Of a stretch of DNA of 34,512 bases, positions 1 through 9,949 are shown one piece after another. Every line of letters begins with the position of its first letter. The stretch's first letter is position 1. The notes beneath the pieces are model-generated. The model did no database searches, was not told the origin of the DNA, and worked only from the letters and a program-made list of their open reading frames with translations. The translations under genes and the position numbers were made by a program. Source of the DNA: an uncultured Bacteroidota bacterium (GTDB lineage: Bacteria; Bacteroidota; Bacteroidia; Chitinophagales; Chitinophagaceae); assembly GCA_903912405.1 (NCBI GenBank), contig CAIWHF010000023.1, forward strand, positions 1 to 34,512, read 5' to 3'.

Positions 1-3000
1 GTTTTCACTTTTGCATAGATATACGAGTTGCCACTTGGAACGGTTAAATTAGATAAGCTAAAACTTTGACCGTTATAGCTTGGTGTTTCGGTGCCTAATC
101 CTACATAACTATTAGCTACATACTGTAAACCTGCTGGTAAGGTATTGCTTATGTTTATGGTTTTGGCTACACAGTTCCAGTTTTTGATATTAAGTTTAAT
201 TAGTGCTTCCTCGCAAGTAGGTAAATTACTGTTTGCAAATGAAGCAATTATATGCACATTGTCAGCATTAGGCTCTGGTATGTTATCGCACAACATTTTC
301 ACGTCGCTGATATATAAATACCCTAGCGTTTTTCTTATAGGCGCTCGGTTTACCGACCACTCTACAACAAAGCTATCTACCGATTTTTCAAATTCTACAT
401 TCATGGTGCTATAATCCCAATTATCATAATAGACTTTTGTTCCGGTAGCGGTAGCAGTACTGTCTGTAATCGTAAATCTTCTGTAGAGTGCATTATTTGC
501 AGCGGTATTATTATAGGCAAAAAGTAATTTAGGAAGTACTACTTGAGATCCACAATAACCTTTCACGCTTACTATATTTGCCTGTCCAGAAAGTTTAGTA
601 ATTCCAGAAATTTGGAAACTAGGTTTTGCCGATAGTCCATTACCATTGGCATCTTTAATTTTTACGGAGTAGCTTACTTTTCCACTTGCACCATTGAGGT
701 TGTCAAATCTAGACAGCTCTGTCCAGTTGCCATTCCATCTTGGGAAATAAGAAGCCAACCACTCTATACTTTGTCCGCCGCTGCTAGGATATTCAACTTT
801 AGCATCAGCTTTTAAGGTACCAGTTGCCGGATTGCCAATAGTTATATTACTTAATTGATTAGCAGTTCTTGCACTTGCACCACCTAAATACCATTGGTAG
901 TTCATATCAAAATTGCCATTGCCACCCATACAGGTTGCACATTTTTTTTCTAAGCTAGCCACCACTTTCGATGATAACGCACACTCATTACTTGCCGGAT
1001 CGTAAAATAATTCAATAGAATTTGATGCAAATTCATCAATCTGGTTTACTTGTGTTTGGAAGCTAATGGTATGTGTACCACTTGGTATATTCATATTGGT
1101 GATAAAGAAATTGCTTTCTCCATTTTGAGCAGTTGGGAACACACTACCAGTCAAACCAGAAGATAAGGTCAAGGTGCCATTTACTAATTGCCCAAGATTT
1201 AAAAAGGAATACAATTGCAAATTGCTCATCGTTGCACCGCTATTGTTGTTGATGGTAATTGTGTAGGTTACCAATCCACAGGCATCTTGAGCTTTATCGG
1301 ATGTAAAGGCTACTAATGGCATAATAGGCGCTACACTTGGCTTGAAGGTAATAGCCGTAGGTTGCAGACCCCAATTTGCACTTAGGTTGTCGCTTAACAT
1401 AGAGGCACCCGTACCTCCACTAGCTACCGTCACATTATAGGTCGACTGTGTGTTATACGTAGTATTGGAATTAATGGTATTACTAGGTTTTACTTTAACA
1501 TACAAATTGGTTTCACCAGATGGAATTTTAAAATTCGACAAACTGAAATTCTGACCGGCATATGTAGGTGCAGCAGCAGAGTCGGATTCGTAACTGTTGG
1601 CAACATATTCTATACCTGTAGGTAAATTGTTGGTGATGTTTATTGTTCTGCCATTACAATTACGATTAATGATATTTAATTTCATCGTAGCTGCATTACA
1701 AGAGCTCATCGTATCTTCTTCAAAAGATTGTTTTATAAACACATTGTCTTTATTAGGTTCGATAGGCGATCCACATTCTACTTTCATATCGCCAACGGTA
1801 AGCCAAAAGAAGGTATAATAAACCGGTGATCGCTCTACGGTATATTCAATTTCTATTCGCTCTACTGGTTTGCTAAAGCTGACTTTTATAGTAGAGTAGT
1901 AGCTCAAGCCCATATAGTATTTTTTACCTAATGCTGTGTTGGTATTAATAGAATATGAATTGAACATTTTTGCCCAATTGGTAACTTTAGGTGATATGGT
2001 AGGAGTCACTAAGCCCGTGCCACAATACCCTCTTACCACTACTTTGACTTTATTGCCAAACCATTCATTGATACCCGATAATTCAAAACTAACTTTGCCG
2101 GCTTTATTAAGTTCTGTTTTATATAACACTTTAGATGCCGTACCATTAGCATTTCCAACATGTGGCATCAACGCACTAGTACCATATGATGTAGGATACC
2201 AAGCGTTTACCCATTGATTAGAAGGCGTAGTATAGGTTACGGTATTTTTTGCTAGTAGCGTATTGCTTTCTCCATCTACTGCATAGGTAAACCAACTGGT
2301 ACTATCGTTTGCTTTTTTAGAAGCCGTGTTCCAAGAAGATCCTTGTTTAATAACATATTTACCACCCATACAGGTAGCACATGTAGCGCCATTAGATTTA
2401 CCAGCAATGGTAAAATATTGTGTAGCATTATCTTTAAAGTCTACTAGAAAAACCGCTTTGCTACCTATAAACGTATACGCAGAAACAATTCCTGAATTAC
2501 CATTAATACCGGCATTGTCGCCAAAGTATAATACGATATCACTATTGATATTATAACCACTTAAATCTACTTCAATCCATACCGGACCTGTTACACCTGT
2601 TTCTTGCACTCGCCATTCTTTGGCTATTCTAAACATACCATCTGATAGTGCAGGGCAGCTTACTGGGTTTAATGCCGTTAAAGCGGTAGAAGTATTATCG
2701 TTATCGCCAAACATTACAAATTGGCCATTGCTCAATGAGCTACGACTACCATCATAATTATTACTTATAAAATTATTAGTGGTAGCTGCGGTGAGAATAC
2801 CACCTGTATTTATTGTTTTAGAAACTTTTTGATTTAAACCACCATTCAAATCTCTACCAATACCAAATATATTATTATGGTAAGCAACACTGCTGTAGCC
2901 ATTCCAAATAATAGATCCATTAGAGTTTACATAATTAAACTGACCAAATGTGGGACCGTCTTTTAAGGTAACCCCATATTTTATGGCCAAATAAGATTCT

Positions 3001-4922
3001 AGTCTGTAACGATCTGCATCAGACAAGTCGGTACCATAAACTACATTGTCGCCATACAAATCATCCATGGGGCCTGACGAATAATTATTGTCGGAACCAA
3101 TACCATAATTGTCAGTAATGTTTAAAGGTGCTAAATTGTTAGTAGTTGTGGCTCCATCTACCGAAATAAGTCGAGAATTAGAGGGCGAATTAGTCCAGGT
3201 GCCACCTACTATATTGGTCATATTGGGAGTAATTACTCTAGAGTCGGCTAGCGTAGATGCATACAAGGTCCAACCATTAGTTGTGCCTAAATTAGTAATA
3301 TGAATCCCGTTAAAGTCCATGGTGGCATTCCATCCAAATTTACCATTTCTATTGCTGGTAAGCACTTTGATACCTGCATATATAGATCCCGGATTGGAAG
3401 CGTGGGTATTCGTACTTTGCATGTAAACAGTACCCGCCCAAGTACCTGTAAAACGAACGGTAGGATTAAAGTTGATAAGATAGGAACTATTGGTTTTGTA
3501 TAACTTAGGCATATAAGCGGGTCGCTGATTTTCTAAGACCATGCTAGCACCGCCAGAGCTTGCCCAAGTATTTACATCCGAATTGTCATTTCCACTGATA
3601 TTGCCGGCAACAAACCAACCTAGTAAGTTATTGCTCACCCCGCCAGGGCCTGCAGCCTCATAACCAGCGAAGGTAAAATAGTCGCCATTATTTAAGGTAA
3701 TCTGTGCTGTTTTGTATGATACGCCATTGATTGTTGCAGATCCCGTCATTGAAATAAATTCATCAGCAGCCGTAATCGTAGCATCTGTAGAACGCACTAA
3801 ATGTAGGTTTTCTAAACCCGAAGGAATTGCAATAGTAACCATACCTACATTGCCGGTATTTTGTACTCTCCAAGTGGATGCAAAGCGATTATTAACTTCT
3901 CCACCAGGTGCCATATAAGGAAGCGTAGTATTTAATTGTTCCCCTAAACCATTATTACCGACTACTAAAAATTGGTTATTGCTAAGGGTGCTGGTATTGG
4001 CTTGATTGGTATTAAATAAATTGGCTCCCAATCCTATTACCATGCCACACGTACTACTTACGCTGGTACTTTGTTTTTGATATAGTGCCGATGCATCATC
4101 TCTTCCAATACCCACAATATTAGCACCATAACTTGCTACCGAATAGATGGTAGTGCCGTTGGAAGAAAGGTAATTGTGCGCCATACTCACACCATACTTG
4201 ATGCCTAAATAAGAATTGATTTTTTGTGCTTCTGTTGTGCCGGTTAAGTTTTGATTATAAACGATAACTTCAGGTATATTCCCTTCATATTGTTCAAAAC
4301 CAGCACCCGGCACTAGCAAACCTTCGGTGCCTACTACAAATAAATTATCAGCAATAGCTGCTCCAGAAGTAGCCACGCTTGAATAGCTCCCATTAATTTG
4401 ACCTTGTGTGCCTCCGCTAGCATTCCAAAACATATTAGGAATGTGTGTAGGAGAAGTATTGATGTTTGTACCAAATGTATTTGCTAATGCATTCGTTCTC
4501 CAAATATTATAGACCAATCCAGCTGTTTGTTGTTGCAGATTAGGGTTGTCATCGCCAAAACCGTAAAGCGTTTGATATCCGGTAGTGCCATTGTTTTTAG
4601 CTACACCAAAAATAGAACCAGCAGAAGATGTGCTTCCCATGATGCCAGCAGTGCTATAAAAATAGGTATTGCTCGCGCCTGTAAAATTAAAAACGGGATT
4701 GAAATTAAAGCTAACGGTGCCGGCCGTCCAAGCAGGGCTTACACCGCCACTATTAAGGTGCTTGCCATTACCACTTTGGTCTGGCCAACCAGTTGGCTGA
4801 CTCGTATGTGCATCTGCTTTATACCAAGCTTTTAAGCCGGTAGATACCCCTCCGGGGCTCTGTGCCATGGCAATATTAAATAGCAATAGCCATGCAATGG
4901 AAAATAGAAATTTGAGTTTCAT
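1..4922 (-). CDS. Giant secreted modular surface/adhesin-like protein, C-terminus outside window (partial)
   Basis: Manual reverse-strand reading from ATG at 4922: MKLKFLFSIAWLLLFNIAMAQSPGGVSTGLKAWYKADA... (signal peptide, then LamG/ConA-like segment). Repeated motifs include INSYLGIKYGVSM / LESYLAIKYGVTL, and CATCMGG modules. I met no stop down to position 3. The six-frame track lists only short opposite-strand ORFs here, presumably because this ORF has no stop inside the window. Confidence 0.85.
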   Translation of the reverse strand, partial: MKLKFLFSIAWLLLFNIAMAQSPGGVSTGLKAWYKADAHTSQPTGWPDQSGNGKHLNSGGVSPAWTAGTVSFNFNPVFNFTGASNTYFYSTAGIMGSTSSAGSIFGVAKNNGTTGYQTLYGFGDDNPNLQQQTAGLVYNIWRTNALANTFGTNINTSPTHIPNMFWNASGGTQGQINGSYSSVATSGAAIADNLFVVGTEGLLVPGAGFEQYEGNIPEVIVYNQNLTGTTEAQKINSYLGIKYGVSMAHNYLSSNGTTIYSVASYGANIVGIGRDDASALYQKQSTSVSSTCGMVIGLGANLFNTNQANTSTLSNNQFLVVGNNGLGEQLNTTLPYMAPGGEVNNRFASTWRVQNTGNVGMVTIAIPSGLENLHLVRSTDATITAADEFISMTGSATINGVSYKTAQITLNNGDYFTFAGYEAAGPGGVSNNLLGWFVAGNISGNDNSDVNTWASSGGASMVLENQRPAYMPKLYKTNSSYLINFNPTVRFTGTWAGTVYMQSTNTHASNPGSIYAGIKVLTSNRNGKFGWNATMDFNGIHITNLGTTNGWTLYASTLADSRVITPNMTNIVGGTWTNSPSNSRLISVDGATTTNNLAPLNITDNYGIGSDNNYSSGPMDDLYGDNVVYGTDLSDADRYRLESYLAIKYGVTLKDGPTFGQFNYVNSNGSIIWNGYSSVAYHNNIFGIGRDLNGGLNQKVSKTINTGGILTAATTNNFISNNYDGSRSSLSNGQFVMFGDNDNTSTALTALNPVSCPALSDGMFRIAKEWRVQETGVTGPVWIEVDLSGYNINSDIVLYFGDNAGINGNSGIVSAYTFIGSKAVFLVDFKDNATQYFTIAGKSNGATCATCMGGKYVIKQGSSWNTASKKANDSTSWFTYAVDGESNTLLAKNTVTYTTPSNQWVNAWYPTSYGTSALMPHVGNANGTASKVLYKTELNKAGKVSFELSGINEWFGNKVKVVVRGYCGTGLVTPTISPKVTNWAKMFNSYSINTNTALGKKYYMGLSYYSTIKVSFSKPVERIEIEYTVERSPVYYTFFWLTVGDMKVECGSPIEPNKDNVFIKQSFEEDTMSSCNAATMKLNIINRNCNGRTINITNNLPTGIEYVANSYESDSAAAPTYAGQNFSLSNFKIPSGETNLYVKVKPSNTINSNTTYNTQSTYNVTVASGGTGASMLSDNLSANWGLQPTAITFKPSVAPIMPLVAFTSDKAQDACGLVTYTITINNNSGATMSNLQLYSFLNLGQLVNGTLTLSSGLTGSVFPTAQNGESNFFITNMNIPSGTHTISFQTQVNQIDEFASNSIELFYDPASNECALSSKVVASLEKKCATCMGGNGNFDMNYQWYLGGASARTANQLSNITIGNPATGTLKADAKVEYPSSGGQSIEWLASYFPRWNGNWTELSRFDNLNGASGKVSYSVKIKDANGNGLSAKPSFQISGITKLSGQANIVSVKGYCGSQVVLPKLLFAYNNTAANNALYRRFTITDSTATATGTKVYYDNWDYSTMNVEFEKSVDSFVVEWSVNRAPIRKTLGYLYISDVKMLCDNIPEPNADNVHIIASFANSNLPTCEEALIKLNIKNWNCVAKTINISNTLPAGLQYVANSYVGLGTETPSYNGQSFSLSNLTVPSGNSYIYAKVK
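915..950 (-). repeat. Start of CATCMGG module copy 2
   Basis: Reverse-strand LEKKCATCMGGNGNFDMNYQW. The following EPNADNVHIIASF...LPAGLQYVANSY parallels EPNKDNVFIKQSF...LPTGIEYVANSY of copy 1, 1485 bp apart. Confidence 0.7.
2355..2385 (-). repeat. Start of CATCMGG module copy 1 (module about 480-495 aa)
   Basis: Reverse-strand SNGATCATCMGGKYVIKQGSSW; matches copy 2 about 1440 bp downstream in the gene. Confidence 0.7.
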
Positions 4923-5159
4923 TGAAATTATTTTTTTTGTGATTAAATGGCCATGAATAACGTTTTATAATTCGTAGCAACGGGATAATGCAAAAGCATA
5001 GGTTTATGCTGATGCTTTAAAATTGTTTAAGTAGGCGGCGGCGGCCTGTTTTTAGGGTCTATTTTTATGAGATACATTTTATTTGATTTTGCTATTGGAT
5101 AACGAACTATTAATTATTTGTATAACGATGGCTTTGCATAGCATGCCAATGCCAATTAT

Positions 5160-5231
5160 TTAATGGGGTATTTGTAAAGGTGTTTGTTGCATATCGGTAA
5201 GCATACCGAATCGGTAAAAAAATCTTTTCAT
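5160..5231 (-). other. 23-codon mini-ORF behind a repeated leader (MKRFFYRFGMLTDMQQTPLQIPH)
   Basis: ATG at 5231 and TAA at 5160-5162. The sequence just upstream of ATG aligns with the leader of the 59-aa ORF at 7846-8025. Confidence 0.3.
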
Positions 5232-5277
5232 AACTAACAACGATTTGCTTCCTTTTTTAAAGGGCTTTAGGAAGACT
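5229..5277 (-). repeat. Leader repeat copy L1
   Basis: Reverse strand: gtcttcctaaagccctttaaaaaaggaagcaaatcgttgttagttATG; similar to L2 at 8023-8076. Confidence 0.55.
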
Positions 5278-5341
5278 CATTTTGCCCGCTTATTTGTGCC
5301 AACGAGAACGCCTCGTATCAACTATACATAATAACAATATA

Positions 5342-5349
5342 CAAATATA
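5342..5349 (-). promoter_or_regulatory. Candidate Bacteroidetes -7 box TATATTTG
   Basis: Matches TAnnTTTG on the minus strand, upstream of the mini-ORF and giant gene and downstream of the terminator at 5404-5433. No clear -33 element seen. Confidence 0.35.
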
Positions 5350-5403
5350 GGAATAAACCACTAATTACCGGGTTTTAGTAGCGTAATTCTTTTGTTAAGA
5401 ACC

Positions 5404-5433
5404 AAAAAAGCCCCGAATTATTTAGGGGCTTTT
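5404..5433 (-). terminator. Rho-independent terminator after DUF2200 gene
   Basis: aaaaaaGCCCCgaattatttaGGGGCtttt immediately 3' of the 5436-5798 gene. Confidence 0.75.
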
Positions 5434-5435
5434 GG

Positions 5436-5798
5436 CTATGTGCGTAGTATTTTTTCCATTTTTTTCCCTTTTGCTAATTCATCTACCAACTTGTCGAGAT
5501 AGCGGATGTTGCGTGTTAAAGGATCATCAATAGCTTCTATGCGATAGCCACAAATAAGGCCTTTTATCAATATTGCATTGGGGTGCAAGTGTGCTTGTTT
5601 AAAAAAGGTATCGAAGCTGGCTTGCTCCTTGAGTAAGCGGTCTATTGTTTTATCGTCGAAGCCGGTGAGCCAAGTAATTACTTGGTGCAGCTCTTCTTTC
5701 GTTCTACCCTTTTTTTCAATTTTAGTTAGATACAAAGGATATACTGTAGCAAAATTCATTTTTGCCATGCGTTCCTTATGCTCTGGAGTAAGTAACAT
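5436..5798 (-). CDS. DUF2200 family protein
   Basis: 120 aa ORF; MNFATVYPLYLTKIEKKGRTKEELHQVITWLTGF is characteristic of DUF2200. Confidence 0.8.
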   Translation of the reverse strand: MLLTPEHKERMAKMNFATVYPLYLTKIEKKGRTKEELHQVITWLTGFDDKTIDRLLKEQASFDTFFKQAHLHPNAILIKGLICGYRIEAIDDPLTRNIRYLDKLVDELAKGKKMEKILRT

Positions 5799-5800
5799 GG

Positions 5801-6206
5801 TTAGTGCGTTTCGGTATAGCTTTTGAAATTATTTAAGATAGCTTGCCAGCCTTGTTGTTGCAGCTCTACAGGGTTGTGCGTTTCCGGATCAAAGCAAATG
5901 CTGATAAGTGTTGCTTCGCCTTGCGCAGTGAACATCACTTCAAAATAACGGCCCATACCGGTATAGGTAAAACTGCTGCCTAGATTAACTTCCGTATAGC
6001 TTACTTCAAAGTCGAAACCGAAGCTACCGTCTTTTGCTTCCATGCGAGCTACGTATTTACCACCTACTTCCAAATCGTTGCTAGCCGAAGGGCAGCACCA
6101 ATCTGCTGAAGCAAAATTCCATTTAGTAATATGTTCGGGCAGGGTATAATAGTCCCAAACTTTTTGTTGGTTGGCAGCAATAACGGCGCTGATACAAATT
6201 TTTCCA
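5801..6206 (-). CDS. SRPBCC/AHSA1-like (START-fold) protein with out-of-frame ATG
   Basis: Track ORF 5801-6073 (MEVGGKYVARMEAKDGSFGFDFEVSY...). In-frame upstream codons continue the fold: ICISAVIAANQQKVWDYYTLPEHITKWNFASADWCCPSASNDL. The ATG at 6206 is in another frame. Confidence 0.75.
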
Positions 6207-6731
6207 TTATTTATTTTGCTTTAAACAATCAAAACCTTCTTTTATTTTTTCAGCTTTTTTATCTGTCAATTCCACGGTATATTCTTTACCCTCTACTAAA
6301 AATCGGAAGGCAAGGATTGGACTTTCGGATAATAATTTTAATTGCTCCTCATTCATATAATACATCGGAGAATAAAACGTGTTTACCTGTCTTCTTGCTG
6401 CATCAATATGTGTAATACCTTTAGTGTTTTCAATAGCTAGGAGTTGAATTAATGCTTTATTCGCTAAACGAATTGTAAGGGTATCGCTTTCTTTTTTAAT
6501 GACTTCATATCGATCGCCCACCATATCATAGCCAAAGTTGAAATAGCTGCGAGGACCATTATTACCAATTTGTATTTTAATACCACCCATTATTGAGGAA
6601 TAGTTGAGGTATTGCATTTTATTGCCGCTTATTTTGTCTTCTTTTTCAAAGTCAAACTTACATTTCTTTTGTCCAACAACCGTAAAAGAAGTCAGTACAA
6701 CAAGAATAAACAGGCTTATTTTTTTTAGCAT
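6207..6731 (-). CDS. Hypothetical secreted protein
   Basis: Track ORF runs to 6902, but the internal Met at 6731 gives MLKKISLFILVVLTSFTVVGQKK, a signal peptide, so I prefer this start. Confidence 0.6.
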   Translation of the reverse strand: MLKKISLFILVVLTSFTVVGQKKCKFDFEKEDKISGNKMQYLNYSSIMGGIKIQIGNNGPRSYFNFGYDMVGDRYEVIKKESDTLTIRLANKALIQLLAIENTKGITHIDAARRQVNTFYSPMYYMNEEQLKLLSESPILAFRFLVEGKEYTVELTDKKAEKIKEGFDCLKQNK

Positions 6732-7123
6732 AAATTTTTTTGTTTTCAAGTTAATAAAGAAACGGTATAAGCCAAAAGAAAATCTAAAGATTAAGCAAAG
6801 AGCATAAATTATTGAGGCAAAGCTATAGGTTAGCATTACTATAATATCATTAGTATTAATTTTATAATTCAACAAAGTAAAATCGTGCATATCGAGACCC
6901 AACTTTCTTGATTAAGTGCCTTAGTGGTTTAGATATGCCCCCAGTGTTTTTTACTGTCGAAGTCGCTCACGGTTTTAATACGATTAAGTGTTTAAAAAGG
7001 TGTTTTTATCCATGCAAGTGCTTTGTGCTTTTACTACAATGCGCAATTTCTTTTACCTAAAGCAGCAAATGCTATTCAGATGGAGGCTTTTTGGTTTCCA
7101 ATACAAAGATCCAACTAAAAATT

Positions 7124-7156
7124 AAAAAAGCTCCAAAATATTTTGGGGCTTTTTTC
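7124..7156 (-). terminator. Terminator of the GCCCCAAAATATTTTGGGGC family
   Basis: aaaaaaGCTCCAAAATATTTTGGGGCttttttc, 3' of the 7182-7727 gene. Confidence 0.75.
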
Positions 7157-7181
7157 ATGCTTTACGTTTTTATATCAATAA

Positions 7182-7727
7182 CTATAAATACTCAAATCGT
7201 TCAAGCTCGTTTATTAGTTCTTTTTGATTATCGTATTCTATGGCTTTGCCATTAATAGTTATGAAATCTTTATCAATATTGATTTCTACTTTTTCGCTTT
7301 TATAACAATACCAATTGATCATCTTTTTATTAGAAAACATTGTTAATATTTTAAGAAATAAAATATTTGGTATAGCTCTTCTTTCGGAAAAGAAAATAAG
7401 ATCATTGTTTATAAAAATTAAAGAACTAGTAAATGGATTAATGCCCTTGGAGAACGAAACACTACAAAAAGAGTCGATTGTATTATTTGCTTGACTTGGA
7501 TAGAAGCTATTACACTGCTTAATAAAATATCGAACAAAAAATAAAATATTAAGTCCAACTAAACTAAAAACTATTATTAAAAAGATATAGGAGAAAATTT
7601 CAAAATGGAGAGTATATAAACAAATTGCTTTTATTGCAAATAACACCAACATATAGTAAAGTAAAAGGAGTGCACATCTTGCAAATAGTGACATGTAATT
7701 TATCGAGAACGTTCTGATATGCTGCAT
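7182..7727 (-). CDS. Hypothetical membrane protein (about two N-terminal TM segments)
   Basis: 181 aa ORF; hydrophobic stretches CALLLLYYMLVLFAIKAICLY and FSYIFLIIVFSLVGLNILFFV; followed by a terminator. Confidence 0.65.
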   Translation of the reverse strand: MQHIRTFSINYMSLFARCALLLLYYMLVLFAIKAICLYTLHFEIFSYIFLIIVFSLVGLNILFFVRYFIKQCNSFYPSQANNTIDSFCSVSFSKGINPFTSSLIFINNDLIFFSERRAIPNILFLKILTMFSNKKMINWYCYKSEKVEINIDKDFITINGKAIEYDNQKELINELERFEYL

Positions 7728-7790
7728 TTGATTTAAATTTGACTTAACGGATTAATATTATTGCTAACCAAAGCTAATTTAAATTATATT

Positions 7791-7820
7791 AAAAAGCCCC
7801 AAAAATATTTTGGGGCTTTT
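7791..7820 (-). terminator. Terminator of the GCCCCAAAATATTTTGGGGC family
   Basis: aaaaaGCCCCAAAAATATTTTGGGGCtttt, 3' of the 59-aa ORF at 7846-8025. Confidence 0.75.
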
Positions 7821-7845
7821 AATGCTTTTTGAAAGCTAGATTTTA

Positions 7846-8025
7846 TCATACAGATTTTCTTTTTTTAAGAATCGTATAAATCATTAAAGTAATTGCGCTA
7901 CATTCTAAACTCAATCCCAAAATCAATAAAAAATTACTATAGCTAACATTAAGAGTATGTAATAAACTTCCTATCAAAACAATGAGTATTCCCATAACGA
8001 TCAAATAAATAATTGTTTTTTTCAT
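7846..8025 (-). CDS. Small two-TM membrane protein, 59 aa (below track cut-off)
   Basis: Manual translation: MKKTIIYLIVMGILIVLIGSLLHTLNVSYSNFLLILGLSLECSAITLMIYTILKKRKSV*. Two hydrophobic helices, basic tail, own terminator at 7791-7820. Confidence 0.65.
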   Translation of the reverse strand: MKKTIIYLIVMGILIVLIGSLLHTLNVSYSNFLLILGLSLECSAITLMIYTILKKRKSV

Positions 8026-8076
8026 AACTATAACGATTTTGCTTCCTTTATTTGATTTGGGCTATTGGAAGGCTTA
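8023..8076 (-). repeat. Leader repeat copy L2
   Basis: Reverse strand: agccttccaatagcccaaatcaaataaaggaagcaaaatcgttatagttATG; aligns to L1 at 5229-5277. Confidence 0.55.
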
Positions 8077-8232
8077 GTGATTCCCTTTGTTTTGTTAATA
8101 GTAATTCGTGATTTTACAATTCAAATTACTTATAATGAGGTTGTTTTTATATGCCTTTTTTTAGATTAAATATTTATACTAAAAGTTTAATTTTAAAAGG
8201 TAACTATAAAAAAATAAAACGAATTTATATTT

Positions 8233-8263
8233 AAAAAAGCCCCAAAATATTTTGGGGCTTTTT
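8233..8263 (-). terminator. pyrG terminator with perfect 20-bp palindrome
   Basis: aaaaaaGCCCCAAAATATTTTGGGGCttttt; 8239-8258 is a perfect palindrome. Confidence 0.8.
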
Positions 8264-8271
8264 ATTAAAAA

Positions 8272-9885
<1,614 letters not shown>

Positions 9886-9892
9886 TTAGTTT

Positions 9893-9948
9893 ATGACCGG
9901 CAAGAGATTTACAAGCAATAAAATTTGGTGGAAAAGTTACTCGGTCAT
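9893..9948 (-). other. 7-bp inverted repeat spanning most of the putative pyrG leader
   Basis: ATGACCG at 9893-9899 and CGGTCAT at 9942-9948 on the plus strand are perfect reverse complements. Confidence 0.45.
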
Positions 9949-9949
9949 G

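Noticed and set aside
145-4835. Plus-strand ORFs opposite the giant surface-protein gene (e.g. 145-414, 1936-2217, 4527-4835)
   Set aside because: They are antisense shadows of a continuous minus-strand coding sequence with signal peptide and repeated modules; their translations look non-protein-like.
6732-6902. N-terminal extension of the 6207-6902 ORF
   Set aside because: The internal Met at 6731 starts a clear signal peptide; the extension is AT-rich and hydrophobic without other support.
5404-8263. CRISPR-like or transposon interpretation of the repeated palindromes
   Set aside because: Spacing is irregular (about 0.4-1.7 kb), each copy sits 3' of a gene with a T tract, and I see no transposase or target duplications.
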